Source of the DNA: Beta vulgaris subsp. vulgaris
Taxonomy: Eukaryota > Streptophyta > Magnoliopsida > Caryophyllales > Amaranthaceae
Assembly: GCF_026745355.1 (NCBI RefSeq)
Contig: NC_079202.1
Coordinates: 4,128,673 to 4,192,672 of the forward strand
Reading direction: 5' to 3'
Length of the DNA: 64,000 bases
Position 1 is the stretch's first letter. Every line of letters begins with the position of its first letter. The translations under genes and the position numbers were made by a program. Positions 33,601 to 45,310 of this stretch are shown piece by piece. The notes beneath the pieces were generated by a model. It saw nothing but the letters and a program-made list of their open reading frames with translations. It did not search any database and had not been told where the DNA came from.

Positions 33601-36600
33601 TTTTTATAATTTTTACTTATTGATAATTAGAAATATTAATGTTTAAAATAATACATTAACAACTGTGAAAACATAAAATGGTGCAACTATTTATAAACAG
33701 AGAAAGTAATTGCTTAAATTTATAAAATTGGCAAGTAGAATGATAAGTTACCGGCTTATCATGAATTCCAAGTTGAGCCCAAGTGATGACTTCAAGTAAT
33801 TCTTCCAAAGTGCCATAACCTCCTACATAAAGATATTCAACTTTAGCTAGATGAACACAATCCCACTCACTAAAGATGATTGCAAATTGCAACATCAGTA
33901 TCTCATATTTTCCTATTTTTTTTTTTTGATTGGGAAATTAAGTTAGCCCAAGGGCTAACCCTACCAAGGCTACTAGCCTTGTAGGAACTACCAACACATT
34001 GGCTGGTAAAGCATGCAAAGCATGCTAAGGAAATACCCCAACATAATGCTGGGGGTAAGGATCGAACCCCTGACCTCAAGGATCAGAGGGGAGTGCTCTA
34101 CCACATGAGCTAGCTCCTCATCCTATTTAATCATATTTTCCTATTTAATCACGTGTATACACACTCTTTTTATCATCTTTTCTTTTTCTATCTTGCTTTG
34201 CTTTGCCTCAAAAGAAAACAAAATTTGCTTTGCTTTTTCTTGGGACCATAAGATTTCAACAAATTTGCGTTTTGCCTATTTCTGACGTTAAAATGGAGTT
34301 TGTTCTAAGTTATCACGATACTAATTTTGAGCATTATTATAAGTATTTTGGAGATTTTCCAAACAAAAAATATAGGACTGCTTTATTAATATTTTTCTTT
34401 TATTTTTTTTAAAAATTACAAAATAGTCATTGTGATACAAACTATTTATATATTATAATGATAAACTTATAGAAGATGATATCCTCCGACATATAGAGAA
34501 TACATTTTAACTCTTTTCTTTACTAAACTTTTCAAAGATTTATAGTTTATACAGTTGAAAATAGAAAATTTTGACTTTCGTAAATAATAAGATTTAACAA
34601 TGTTAATCTTACTAGATACTCAATTACTAGATAACTATAACAAAATTTTTGACCTCTAGATATCGTTTTTTTTTTTTTTGTTAACAATATATATAATGCC
34701 TTGTGTAAAAATGCCTCAAAATGTTACCTGGTAAAGCAATGAAAGCGTCAGCTTGGCGAGCCATTTCTGCTTTTCTTTGATGCATACTTGAGACAGGTCT
34801 CACTTCGCCAACTGTTTCACCGATAATCTACCACAAAACAAATTAAGCTACCTTAATCATATCATTCCATCCCTCAAATATCATAATGAAAAACATTACT
34901 TTTGAAGTAATTATACTAAGATTTATTAATGTTTATTGTAATTACAACATTTTGAATATCATGTTGAAGAAAATTTAACCAAAAATTACCCCTCAATGAG
35001 GGGCCTATGAGTCATAGGCTCTCAAAGCTAGAAATATTAAAATTAACCACCCAGTTATGACAATTGTCTACTGAAAGTCTCAAAATCATCTTTTAAAATT
35101 TTGATTAAAAAATTATTGATCTAAGGTTTATATTCACATAATACAATATCAAAACCGGAAATTATACTCACCATATATTTATATATTTCTCAACCTATAT
35201 CTAACTCAATTAAAAGGATCCTAGAGAATATATATATATAAGTATAATGGTTCACTTAAAATGAATTGTTGTGATGACTGAAGAGGTATAGATAATTTGA
35301 CAATTTCAATTCGAATCAACTAATTGACATATTTTCCACATTTATAAGGAGTCCTATGTTTATATTTGGAGGTAAGAGCACAAAGGGTAGTGACATTAAT
35401 ATCCGCTAAATTGTGGCATTGTTTGACAATAGTGTTTTCGATATCAGGTAGCGGTTGGACAAAGTAAAAACGCTACTTAGGAAAATTATAAGTTTGGTGA
35501 GATAGTGGTTGTATTAGCGAGTAGCGATTGGAGTGAATTATAGGTAGCGGCTGTAGAACGTTAATACAAGTAACGTTTGAGATTTATAGGTAGCGGTTAG
35601 CGAATAAATACTATATAATGAATGTCATGTATTGTATTTTATAATCTCAACAACTACTTTTGCCAAACACTGCTAATCAAACAATTACTTTAAACGCTAA
35701 TCTCAAACAGCTATTAGTAGACAGCCAGCAGCTATCTCAACAGTTTCTAGAACAACTAGTTTTGTCAAACAGACCCTAAGTAAACAATGTAAATTCAATT
35801 TTATTTTTTTTAGTTAAGGGTGGATGTGGGACGACTAGACCACATTTGAAGGTGGTTTTTGGTTGAAGTCCTATCTTTAATTATTTATCAACAAAATATT
35901 TTTCAAAAATTAAGAAAATAAATTGATAATTGAGTACACCATATTATATAATAATTTATATTTAAATAAAAATATAGTCAAAATTAGTATTTGAATAATG
36001 TAAAAGTGTTGCAACTATTGTAGAAATTAAAGGGAAGAAATCTATATATGTTAGAAATTGGATATATGCCCTGTTAGAAGAGAAGTTAATTACCCTAACA
36101 GAGGCAAAAAGAAAGAAAAGAAACAAAGTCATAAGCTATAATTGAGAGGATATATAAATAATTAATTCAAGAAAAAAAGAAAGAAAGAAGAAAGAAAAAG
36201 ACAAGATAGACAAATGTCAACAGAAAAGTTTTCTATTGTTTCACATGAAAAACAATATTTGACTATTGAGGTGTGAACTGTGAGCACGCACACCTCATCC
36301 TTTAATACTTTGTCAAAAAATATATAAAAATTTATAGGTTTAAAGTTGAGAGGAGTCTTGTTAATTTGGTTTTATCGTACCATATTATTTTAAAAATGTA
36401 TGTCCTTTTCAATTTAGTATTTTAAAAGTAATGGTCCTTTGGTTTTCAAAGTTTATGATCTTTCTATTTTGCAACATTTAAGAAATACAATGAGAGTTTA
36501 TGATACTCCAACATGTTACATGTATGCGGAAAAGAAAACAGTAGCATTGACATACATTTATTAATAAAGTAGATATTGTTTTAGAATTTATTAATATTGA

Positions 36601-39143
36601 TAATTGAAAAAAGCTGAGAATATTTCACATTTAGAAAACCAATTCAATCAAAAACTTAAACTAATGATGGTTGAAACTTCTAAGATTGACCCTTTAATTA
36701 TTAACTAAAAAATTTAGCTTGTTTCGTACATAACTTTGGTCATTTTAATAATTTGCTTTGGTGATGTTATACTATTTCCCTAATTTGATAAGTACAAATG
36801 TAATTAGCAAAAAACATCATATGAAATCTAGGATTAAATATTTAGTATGTAAATTATAGATACAGATTTTCCTTAAGTTCTCTAGGTTGTTATTACCTCT
36901 TTAGGCATAAGGGTCTTCGGTATCACTCTGCATATTAAAAAAAAAGAAGAAAAAGGAAAGGTTAGTTGATTGCATAGTAATGCATATTATATTCACGTTG
37001 GACTTGGTAAACAGAAAGATATATAAAATGAGAGTATGTTAAAATACAAAATGCGTAAATTAAATAGAAATGGAGGGATTGTTACATTGTTTTCATTACA
37101 AATATAATTGATTATTACAAATTCTCACTAATTCAATAACATTCTCATAGCACTAAATGTAAGGAGTACTTTACATCACTATATTATAACTATTTGATGA
37201 AATTATTTTTCATTTATATTTCAATTACATTCTTTTTGATATGATTACAAAATTTTAATAATTTAGAATATTAAAATAAAATTGTCGGACTACCTCCTTA
37301 TAACTACTTTTTTTCTTCTAAATAATTACTTAAAACATTCTTTCAAAATAACCATGTTATAGTATGATCGTGTGAGAAAAAGATGTAATATTAAGTGCAA
37401 AAAATTAAACGATTTATTCAATGAATAAATATGTCAAATGGTGGACAATCTGAAATGAAAACGACGACATAAGGTATATTTAATTTTTTAATATAACATG
37501 ATTAGTTGAAAAAAGTTGACTTTTTTATAAGGTCGTTATAGACGAGAGCATTCATTGTATACACTCGAGTGTATCACATGCATAGTACATCGAAGGCTTT
37601 TTTTTAAAAAATTTGCACATCTGTAGCTTTCCCTATTATGTAAATTTTGCTCATTTGGAGATTTTACATGAGCAATAACAAAAGTGTGCCTTAAGTGTAC
37701 CATATATGCTCACACTACATCCGATGTATGATAAATTGTAAGTTAGAGACAAAAATATAATCTTTATAAAATTGTAAATTTGTGATGGAGTTGAAAATTT
37801 AACAGCATAAGTAGTAATATAATTACCCTAAGACATGTCGACCTCCATCATAGACAGCTTGAGAAACCAGACCCATCAACCCAATGCTTCCTCCTCCATA
37901 AACCAAATCTATTTTTCTTTCAATCTGCACAAAACCACATCACAATCACATGGGTATGTTACAAATTTTCACAAACGGACGTATAACAGCAAAATTACAC
38001 ACATAATGCAAATTATTCGGAACATATAGAATATTCCTAACACAAATTTTAATCTATTCTACAACATCCATGTTCCCTAAATATGTCTACCAAGAAACAA
38101 TCCTCTTCCTAGTTTCTAAGAAACTCCACACTTTCTTTCAAACATGCCATAGTAATGGTTTTATTACTTCAATCATACATTCTGTTTTTTTTACTTTGAT
38201 CACAAATTAATTTACAACTTACCATGTGTTTACAAATTATAACTAAAAATAGTATGTTTCGTTTCTAATCTAAAGTTTCTTAATTTAACAAAAACTAATT
38301 TGATCTTAGTAATTAGTATTAACAATAACCTGCACAATCTCTGTTTTTTAACAGATGATCTATACCATACCATAAACAAGCTCATTTACATAGCTACACA
38401 TTCCATTGATATGATTACAGTTACAAGATCTTTCAAATTATCAACCAATTTTTATTCTTGATGGATTAATATAAACTGTATGTCTGAATGATCACTCATC
38501 CTTCAGCTAACACAAACCCCACGTCATCATAGATGTACTTGTATGGGAATGTCATACCAAGGTTATTGGAACAAGATTATACTAGTAACACAAAATTATA
38601 AGATAACAATAATTATATATAAATAAAACATTCATCCAAAAAATAATACCTTTTTCAAAGGGATTATGTCCTAAAAAAATGGAAGCAAAAAGTGTACCAC
38701 ATATCTTATGTAAAATGGTTGTATATTCTAATAAGATGGCGAAACCAGCTAACCTATGTAGCATGGGTACTCCTTCTAGGTCACGTAATCGTACCCGCAC
38801 TAGTACCAGATACGATACGATACGTATCATGTATGGGTACACGTATCCTTTCCTAAAATTTCAAAATCTTGCAGTTTTCTATTCCCATACCTGAATTTGC
38901 ACACGTACCCTTACCCGTCTATGTACAACCTAGCAGCTAACTATCCCTTAACCAATTAAACAATTCGATGGCGAAAGAAAAACAAGAAAGGAAACATACC
39001 AATTGGTTAGCAAGTTGAAGAGCAGCAAGCTGGTAACTGGGATTTTTGCCAGGGCTACTACCACAAAAGACACAAATTCGTTTAAACCTGGAAATACCTG
39101 ATAATTTCTTCATCAAACTTGGTTTTTGTGCTTCCTTTTCCAT
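30608..39143 (-). CDS. LOG: Cytokinin riboside 5'-monophosphate phosphoribohydrolase (LOG family)
   Basis: Seven minus-strand exons: 39143-39000, 37924-37827, 36927-36897 (31 bp), 34827-34728, 33822-33752, 31501-31358 and 30706-30608. All introns are GT-AG with matching phases; the product is 228 residues. The enzyme releases ribose 5-phosphate from cytokinin nucleotides to give active free-base cytokinin, normally in cytosol and nucleus. Visible features are [16 protein letters not shown] (residues 22-37), [11 protein letters not shown], the [10 protein letters not shown] helix with conserved Arg/Glu, and the diagnostic [13 protein letters not shown] (residues 124-136). Length is normal for plant LOG proteins. 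The start is the first in-frame ATG, at 39143; an apparent upstream extension opens only with TTG. The introns contain a SINE, a Stowaway MITE and hAT-like insertions but every exon is intact. Which LOG paralogue this is cannot be decided here. Confidence 0.95.
33448..33706. mobile_element. Stowaway-type MITE in LOG intron 5
   Basis: Inverted ends CTTCTTTCGTTTAGAAATAG and, on the other strand, CTTTCTCTGTTTATAAATAG, both continuing TTGCACCATTT. TA flanks both ends (33446-33447, 33707-33708), the Tc1/mariner-type TSD. Non-coding, 259 bp. Confidence 0.86.
33919..34130 (-). mobile_element. tRNA-derived SINE in LOG intron 4
   Basis: On the minus strand the 5' part reads like a tRNA: box A-like TAGCTCATGTGGTAGAGC (34112-34095) and box B GGTTCGATCC (34068-34059). 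An unrelated body of about 130 bp and an A-tail follow (T-run at 33919-33927 on the plus strand). A perfect 16-bp TSD, TCATATTTTCCTATTT, lies at 33903-33918 and 34131-34146. It is in the same orientation as LOG. Transcription would be by RNA polymerase III if active. Confidence 0.9.
35413..35778. mobile_element. hAT-like MITE with GTAGCGGTTG words (LOG intron 3)
   Basis: Imperfect inverted ends share GTTTGACAA: TGGCATTGTTTGACAATAG at the left and, on the other strand, TAGGGTCTGTTTGACAAAAC at the right. The interior repeats GGTAGCGGTTGG-like words. I could not find a convincing TSD, so the ends are approximate. Confidence 0.5.
38754..38933. mobile_element. Short hAT-like element with GATACGATACG words (LOG intron 1)
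   Basis: A perfect 8-bp TSD, CAGCTAAC, lies at 38746-38753 and 38934-38941. The ends are weakly inverted (CTATGTAGCATGGGTAC at the left; CTAGGTTGTACATAGACGGG on the other strand at the right). The interior is words such as GGGTACTCC, CGATACGATACGTATC and GGGTACACG. It lies about 60 bp inside intron 1, close to exon 1. Confidence 0.7.
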
Positions 39144-39452
39144 TAATGGATAATTGGTTAATTTCAGTTGAGTTTTGTAACTTGGGTTTTTGAAATTTGG
39201 TTGATTTGGCCAATTTTTGTTCGACAATTGCTTTAAAAAGATAAGGAGATGTACGTGGGGCTAAACTTTATTTAAATTTTTTTTGGGTGTTTGTGTTTGT
39301 GTTTGTTGGTGAGAGAAAAGAAGTGTACGAGTGAGGACGGCAGCAAGGCTTTGGGAAAGGATTAAAGTTAGGAATACGAATACCCAAAAAAATAAGATTT
39401 GAGAATTGAGATTGAGGTGATCACATTCACTAGTAGTCTTTGGTCCCCTTCC

Positions 39453-39462
39453 TTTTTATATA
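39453..39462 (-). promoter_or_regulatory. Candidate TATA box for LOG
   Basis: The minus strand reads TTATATAAAAAG here, about 310 bp before the LOG ATG. This would allow a 5' leader of roughly 280 nt, without an upstream in-frame ATG. Position and match only; there is no transcript evidence. Confidence 0.45.
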
Positions 39463-40261
39463 ATCACAAAAAAACACTCATCCTTCTATACACGTCTCTA
39501 GCTAGTTATGATATCATCATCTTGTGGTATATTATTTATTTCATATAATATAGTTTGGTTTATTGAAATTCAAACATGAGATTTATTGTTAAATGTTGTT
39601 GTAGTGATAGTCCAAAGTTGAGGAACTTTCTCTAACACGAGGGAGTGGAAGTGTAGGACCCTTAAAAGAGAGGGATATGATGTGGTAGTGGGAAAAAGAC
39701 CGAGGGGAGACGGTGCATCTAAATATGGGGTAATATATTTTTGCATTCATGTTCCCAAATGAAAATATTATTTGAGTAATTATGATTTGAAATATTATTA
39801 TCAAAGGATAGGATCTTTTGGTAAGCGTGCTACATAATGGTCTTTGTTCGACAAAGGGAACAGTTTCCTCCACCAAAAAATCCAATATATTTAAGAAAAT
39901 AGAGCGATTTTATGTTGGTTATGGGTTGTCGAGAGAAACCTATATGGATTTTAGTTTAACAATGGAGACGGTATTCGTGAGTGTGCAAGGATCCTAAGGA
40001 GATGGAGGCTGTTAGCGCCTACTATATTTAAGTCCTTAATATGAGTTAGAACTAGTTGTCCCATATTGAACAAGAAGATGTCCATATTAGGAGCCTTTGA
40101 CAGATCTCACGTTGGAAGTATAATCTCCTTCTGGAAGTTGTGACCTTCTTTTATACTTCATCCATTTTATAATAATTACAACATATTTTATTGGACCTTT
40201 TTTTTTGAAAGTCATGTGAAAAGGAGAAAGATAGAAATAGACAAATAGTAGGACCCATGTA
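39463..40261. other. Intergenic, mostly unrecognised
   Basis: No supported gene. A Stowaway-like terminus, TACTTCATCCATTTTATAAT, occurs near 40154 without a clear partner. Confidence 0.4.
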
Positions 40262-40985
40262 GTTCACGTACCATCAATAAACCAACAAGTTGTTCCAAAC
40301 TGAATTTTGTGAAATCTTTTGTTTCTTGTAAGGCATTAACTTTGACCATCCATATGTCCTTAGGTAGACTTATTAACATCTATCATACCTCTTCTTCAGA
40401 TGAGATAACCTCACAAGAGAAGCTAATCACTAATGTTAGTGAATCTAGTAAACATTTCTTGAGTAGTTTCTTCAGATTTCATTTGGAACAATTTGTATTG
40501 ATCCATTAGAAGGTCAATTTTGGATCTTTTGACTTCATTTGTTCAGTCATGTGTGACTTCCAAAAGATCCTATATTTACTTTGTCGTCTTGCATCCCATG
40601 ACAAATTGTGTTCATGATGTTCAAAACTACAATGCAACAACTTTAAATCAAGCTAATAAGATCGTCCGTTTCCACTTTGGCAAAGTTATCTGTATCATAA
40701 TTAGACATAGGTTTAGGAACAATGAGCTCGTTTTTGCGATTTCTTGTTTTGATTTCAGTCATCAACTTCAATGACTCTCCATAACTGATAATTTTTGGCT
40801 TTGATAAAGATCATTTATAAACAGTTGTTCCAGTAAGTGTAGAGTTTATCATTAAACATCATAGGTCCTTGGGTGGAATACCTTTCATCCAATTTATCAA
40901 TTGTATTCATTATTCCTAACCCTAATCTCACTTGTTGGCATTACCCACTAACTTAAGAGCACCGGGTCTAATATCGATTTTTATT
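40262..40985 (-). pseudogene. Copia C gag fragment and primer-binding region
   Basis: On the minus strand a damaged gag reads IDKLDERYSTQGPMMFNDK, then KAKNYQLWRVIEV. It is clearly the counterpart of the gag start of copia B at 26583 (LDEGYSTQRPSMFNGKNYLYW, then KAENYQVWRIIEF). Stops and frameshifts interrupt it within a few dozen codons. A decayed primer-binding-like sequence (GATATTAGACCC) follows at about 40967-40980. Only this first part of the element remains; pol is absent. Confidence 0.75.
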
Positions 40986-41251
40986 CTACTAGGAAAAATA
41001 CAAGCGGGGATCATAGTGAATTGTATTGTGGGGGGGGGGGCAATGAGTAATTTTTGCCGAATTGGAATAAATGCAAAAAAAAACACAAGAAAGACATGAG
41101 AGGTATAACAAGGAAAACCTTCATATGCTTAACAGGACGTAAAAACCTCAAGCACAAGGGATATTAAACACAACTCATCCACCAATTTAGGCCAACCCCT
41201 AAGTACAACCTATTACAATGAGCTCCTATTCTTTCACTTTCTCTCATTGCA

Positions 41252-42495
41252 CACTACAAAAAAAAGCTCATATAGCAACGGATTCTTGGCGACGGATATA
41301 TATCCGTTTCTAATTTAGAGACGGAATACTGATAATCCGTCTCTAAATTTATTTAGAGACGGATTTTAAAAATCCGTCTCTAAATAAATTTAGAGACGGA
41401 TTTTAAAAATCCGTCCCTAAATTAGAGACGGATTTAAAAATCCGTCCCTAAATTAGAGACGGATTTTAAAAATCCGTCCCTAAATTAGAGACGGATTTTT
41501 TAAAATCTGTCCCTAAATTAGAGACGGATTTTAAAAATCCGTCCCTAAATTAGAGACGGATTTTAAAATCCGTCTCTAAATTAGAGACGGATTTCTAAAA
41601 TCCGTCTCTAACTTAGAGACGGATTCTAAAAATCCGTCTCTAAATTTAATTATGAATATTTTATTGCGCTTCTTTAATTTAGGGACGGATTTTAAAAATC
41701 CGTCTCTAAGTTAGAGACGGGTTTTACAAATCCGTCTCTAATTTAGGGATGGATTTTTAAAATCCGTCTCTAAATTTAGATATGATTATTTTATTGCACG
41801 TCTTTAATTTAGGGACGGATTTTGAAAATCCGTCTCTACATTAGGGACAGATTTAAAATCCGTCTCTAAATTAGGGACGGATTTCTGAATCCGTCTCTAA
41901 ATTAGGGACGAATTTTTGAATCCGTCTCTAATATTTCTTCTACATATTACCAATATTACGTAGAGAAGTATACAAGTTGTATTTGGTGTAGTTGGTTAGA
42001 GCTTCTTCTCGTTTCTTTGAGGTCACAAGTTCGATTTCTACGAACAGCGATTCTTACGACTGTGCTTTCCCTTGTAGAGCTGAACCGGGTTTACTTAAGG
42101 GATATTCCAAAAATGATAATGAGATCAACTTGAACTAGGTAGGTAATTAGGTGATTAAATATAATCATGATAATATTAGGAACTATCGTGTTATTAATTT
42201 CGTCTATATATTTTTCATATTTTCAGCGAATTAGAGACGGATTTTGGAAATCCGTCTCGAATCTTAGAGACGGATTTTGGAAATCCGTCTCTAAGCTTAT
42301 AGACGGATTCCCAAAATCCGTCTATAAACTTTAGAGACGGATTTTCAAAATCCGTCTCTAACTCGAATTAGCGACAAGGGTTTTAGAGACGGACAATATC
42401 CGTCTCTAAATCCGTCTCTAAGCCCATATAGCGACGGATTTGACCTATTTAGGGACGGATTTTGTCCGTCTCTAAATGGACTTTTTTTTGTAGTG
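41252..42495. mobile_element. Non-autonomous CACTA element made of GAGACGGATTTT hairpins
   Basis: Ends are CACTACAAAAAAAAG and CTTTTTTTTGTAGTG, flanked by GCA at 41249-41251 and 42496-42498: a CACTA TIR plus 3-bp TSD. Apart from the middle, the body is an array of a near-palindromic monomer, TTAGAGACGGATTTT followed by AAAATCCGTCTCTAA, with about twenty half-units on the left and fewer on the right. No coding capacity. Confidence 0.9.
41975..42045 (+). other. tRNA-like sequence inside the CACTA element
   Basis: TGGTGTAGTTGGTTAGAGC (41984-42002) resembles a tRNA D-arm/box A. AGGTCACAAGTTCGATTTC (42020-42038) resembles the T-arm/box B, at tRNA-like spacing. D-stem pairing is imperfect and I could not build a convincing acceptor stem, so it is a tRNA relic or SINE head, not an active tRNA gene. 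Confidence 0.6.
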
Positions 42496-42862
42496 GCACT
42501 AGTGATAATAATTCCTACAACAATCCCTAGATTGTTGCTTCCTCTCTCTTGATTTTACTCAAAATCTTATTTCTAACTTCACTCAACGCTCACTTAGGAT
42601 TTTACTCAAAATCTCAATCCCGAATCAATTACAAATTCTTTAAGTAACTCTAAGAGAAACAAACAATGAACATAGGAAGAGTGATGCTTATGAGAACTGT
42701 TTATGGCACTGAATCAATATAATACTATATGTTCTCAAATATGTTCGGTCAATGTTATTCTAAATGATGATTCACATGGGCTATTTATAGAGATATAACT
42801 CAAAGAGTTAGACATTCATATCTCTAAGTAACTAACCTTTATAATCCTTATTTAGATCTAAG

Positions 42863-44025
42863 GAACAGTAACTAACGGATAAAATCATATTTTATTTAAA
42901 CTAACACTAGTACAGAATAGACAATTTGCATCGGATGCGAGGCGCCTATTTGCGTCGGACATGGGTCCAACCCACAGGCCTCGACGCAGATCAAAATACA
43001 GGATTTGCGTCAGACAACAGCGCGACACGTTTCATTAGTTATCTGCGTCGGACCCCGCCTACCATGCGATGCAAATTGTCTTTCAGCTGCATCGCACATT
43101 GACCAACACGCGACGCAGATGGAGACAGCAGCCCAACAAGCCACACTGATTTGTGTCGCACATGGTCTTGCATGCCACACAGATGGTTAACTTTGTTATA
43201 AAAAAAAAATTCACATATGCGAGAAATACAAAGTCTGAATACAAGAATGACAAAAACGAATTTAAATCCTAAATTCACTAATCCAAGGTAGAAGAATAAT
43301 GCATAGCAGCGAAATTAAAAACAAAATTGAATCAACTTCACCAAAAATGAAATTCAACTGACGTAAAACATAACAACACAACAATCTCTTCTAATCAACC
43401 TCTACAAAATCAACAGAAGCAATCACCATAATCTATACTAACACTAGTACAGAACAGTAACTAACGGATAAAATCATATTTTATTTAAACTAACACTAGT
43501 ACAAAATAGACGATTTGCATCAGATGCGAGACGCCTATTTGCGTCAGACATGAGTCCAACGCCACAGGCCTCGACGCAGATCACAATATAGAATTTGCGT
43601 CAGACAACAGCGCGACACATTTAATTAGTTATCTGCATCGGACCCCGCCTACCATGCGAGGCAAATTGTCTTTCAGCTGCATCGCACATTAACCAACATG
43701 TGACGGATGGAGACAGCAGCCCAACAAGCCACACTGATTTGCATTGCACATGGTCTTGCATGCCACGCATATGGTGAACTTTGTTATAAAAGAAATTTCA
43801 CATATGCGAGAAATACAAAGTTTGAATACAAGAATGACAAAAACGAAATTAAATCCTAAATTCACTAATCCAGGGTAGAAGAATAACGCATAGCAGCGAA
43901 ATTAAAAACTAAATTGAATCAACTTCACTAAAAATGAAATCCAACAGACGTAAAACATAAAAACACAACAATCTCTCTTAATCAACCTCTACAAAATCAA
44001 CAGAAGCAATCACCATAATCTATAC
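42863..44025. repeat. 589-bp tandem duplication across a CACTA left end
   Basis: Sequence from GAACAGTAACTAACGG at 42863 is repeated from 43452, offset 589 bp, ending near 44025. Each unit includes about 40 bp of external flank, TAA, the CACTA terminus and about 530 bp of element. A third terminus copy, CACTAGTACAGAA at 43442, lies at the junction. Confidence 0.88.
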
Positions 44026-45092
44026 AAAGTTAAAAATTTAAAAAACGAAATGAAAAACTTAAATATTCGGATCAAACAGAAAAACGAAACTAAAAAAATA
44101 AACCTAAAAAAATGAACCTAAAAAAGCAAAATCATATCTAACATACAAGAATGAAATTGCACTAAATATGTTTAAAAAAACCTAAACTACCAAAATCATA
44201 TCGAACTTCGTTCTCGTTCTTCTTCAATTTTTGTTCTTGAATTTGAGAAAATAGTAGCGAGAAAATCGCCCTTCAATTTGGGGAAAAATCGATGAGAAAT
44301 ACCATGTTAGTAGTAAGGCATTCGAAGGAGTCGTTGGGGGAAAAATCGATGAAAAATCGCCCTTTTCGTTGTTGGTGTTGTCGATGTCGTCGGCGCTGAA
44401 GATTCGTTCGCACGTTCAATCGCTGAAGATTCGCTCGCCGGAAAACGGAAAAAGGGCTCGACAGTGTTCAGTTGATGCGAACTTGAGAACTTGAATTGAT
44501 GTGAACTTGAGAAAATACGATTTGTTCAAATTGAAGAAGCAGGTGTTTGAATTGATGTGTTTTGGTTTCCATTTGAAGAGAAACCAGAGAGAGAGTGGGG
44601 TGGGGTTTGAAGAGAAACGAAAGGGTAGGTAGGGTTTGAAAGGAAAGACTAAGAGGTGCAAAGGGATTTAAGATGGGCTTTTTATATGGAAAGCCTATCT
44701 GCGTCGCATGTGGAGACCGTTCATCGCACATAGCCCACGTACATCACTCGATATTTCAAGTGATTTGCATCGGATGGGCGGGGGGTCCGACGCAAATCAA
44801 CCTTTTGCAATGCACTATAATGACGTGCGACACAAATAGAGCCTCAAATTTTGTTACTTGGATGTAGCAATGTGCGTCGGATGGGCCTCATGGTCCGACA
44901 CACATCCTTGTATCTGAGCTATATGTGTCGCACTTCATGAGGGTCCGACACATATAGCTCGTATCTGGTGCTTGTGAGCAGTTGTTTCGCGTCGCACTCT
45001 GGCTCTTGTACGACGCAAATTAGGTTTTTGCGTCGCTTTCGTTTTAGTGCGACGCACTTGCTGGGACGCAAATCGTGCCTTTTCTACTAGTG
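42905..45092. mobile_element. Non-autonomous CACTA element with a duplicated left end
   Basis: Ends CACTAGTACAGAATAG and, on the other strand, CACTAGTAGAAAAGG; TSD TAA at 42902-42904 and 45093-45095. Subterminal words are TTTGCGTCGGAC and GCGACGCAAAT. The left part, together with about 40 bp of outside flank, is duplicated in tandem. No transposase domain is seen. Confidence 0.85.
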
Positions 45093-45310
45093 TAATATAG
45101 ATAGAAACCAAGTTTAACAAACTAAAGATAGAGTTAAGAAAAACCGGCTAAAGAGCTAAAGATTATTTTTGAAGAATAAAAATAAACAACTAAGATAAAA
45201 CTTAACTAAACAGATAAAGATATATAAGATCTTTTCAACCTAAAGATACTAATTTCATTAAGCAAAATTAAATCTAAAATTTTGAGTTATTTCATAACAC
45301 GTTCATTAGT

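Larger units (their letters stand above)
40986..45310 (-). repeat. Copia C LTR region, split by two CACTA elements
   Basis: Beyond the primer-binding region one would expect the 5' LTR. The sequence at 40986-41251, 42499-42904 and from 45096 onward reads as one continuous non-coding stretch once the two CACTA insertions and their TSDs are removed, and its general layout resembles the copia B LTR. It includes an 11-12 bp G run at about 41029-41040. The outer limit is not determined. Confidence 0.45.

Noticed and set aside
39144..39227. Longer LOG N terminus (28 extra residues)
   Set aside because: The extended frame begins with TTG, not ATG. The first in-frame ATG is at 39143 and gives the usual LOG length of 228 residues.
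41975..42045. Functional tRNA gene
   Set aside because: No convincing acceptor stem or anticodon arm can be drawn, and the D-stem has mismatches.
41252..42495. CRISPR-like regular repeats
   Set aside because: The units alternate in orientation, lack unique spacers, lie in a plant genome and are enclosed by CACTA ends with a TSD.
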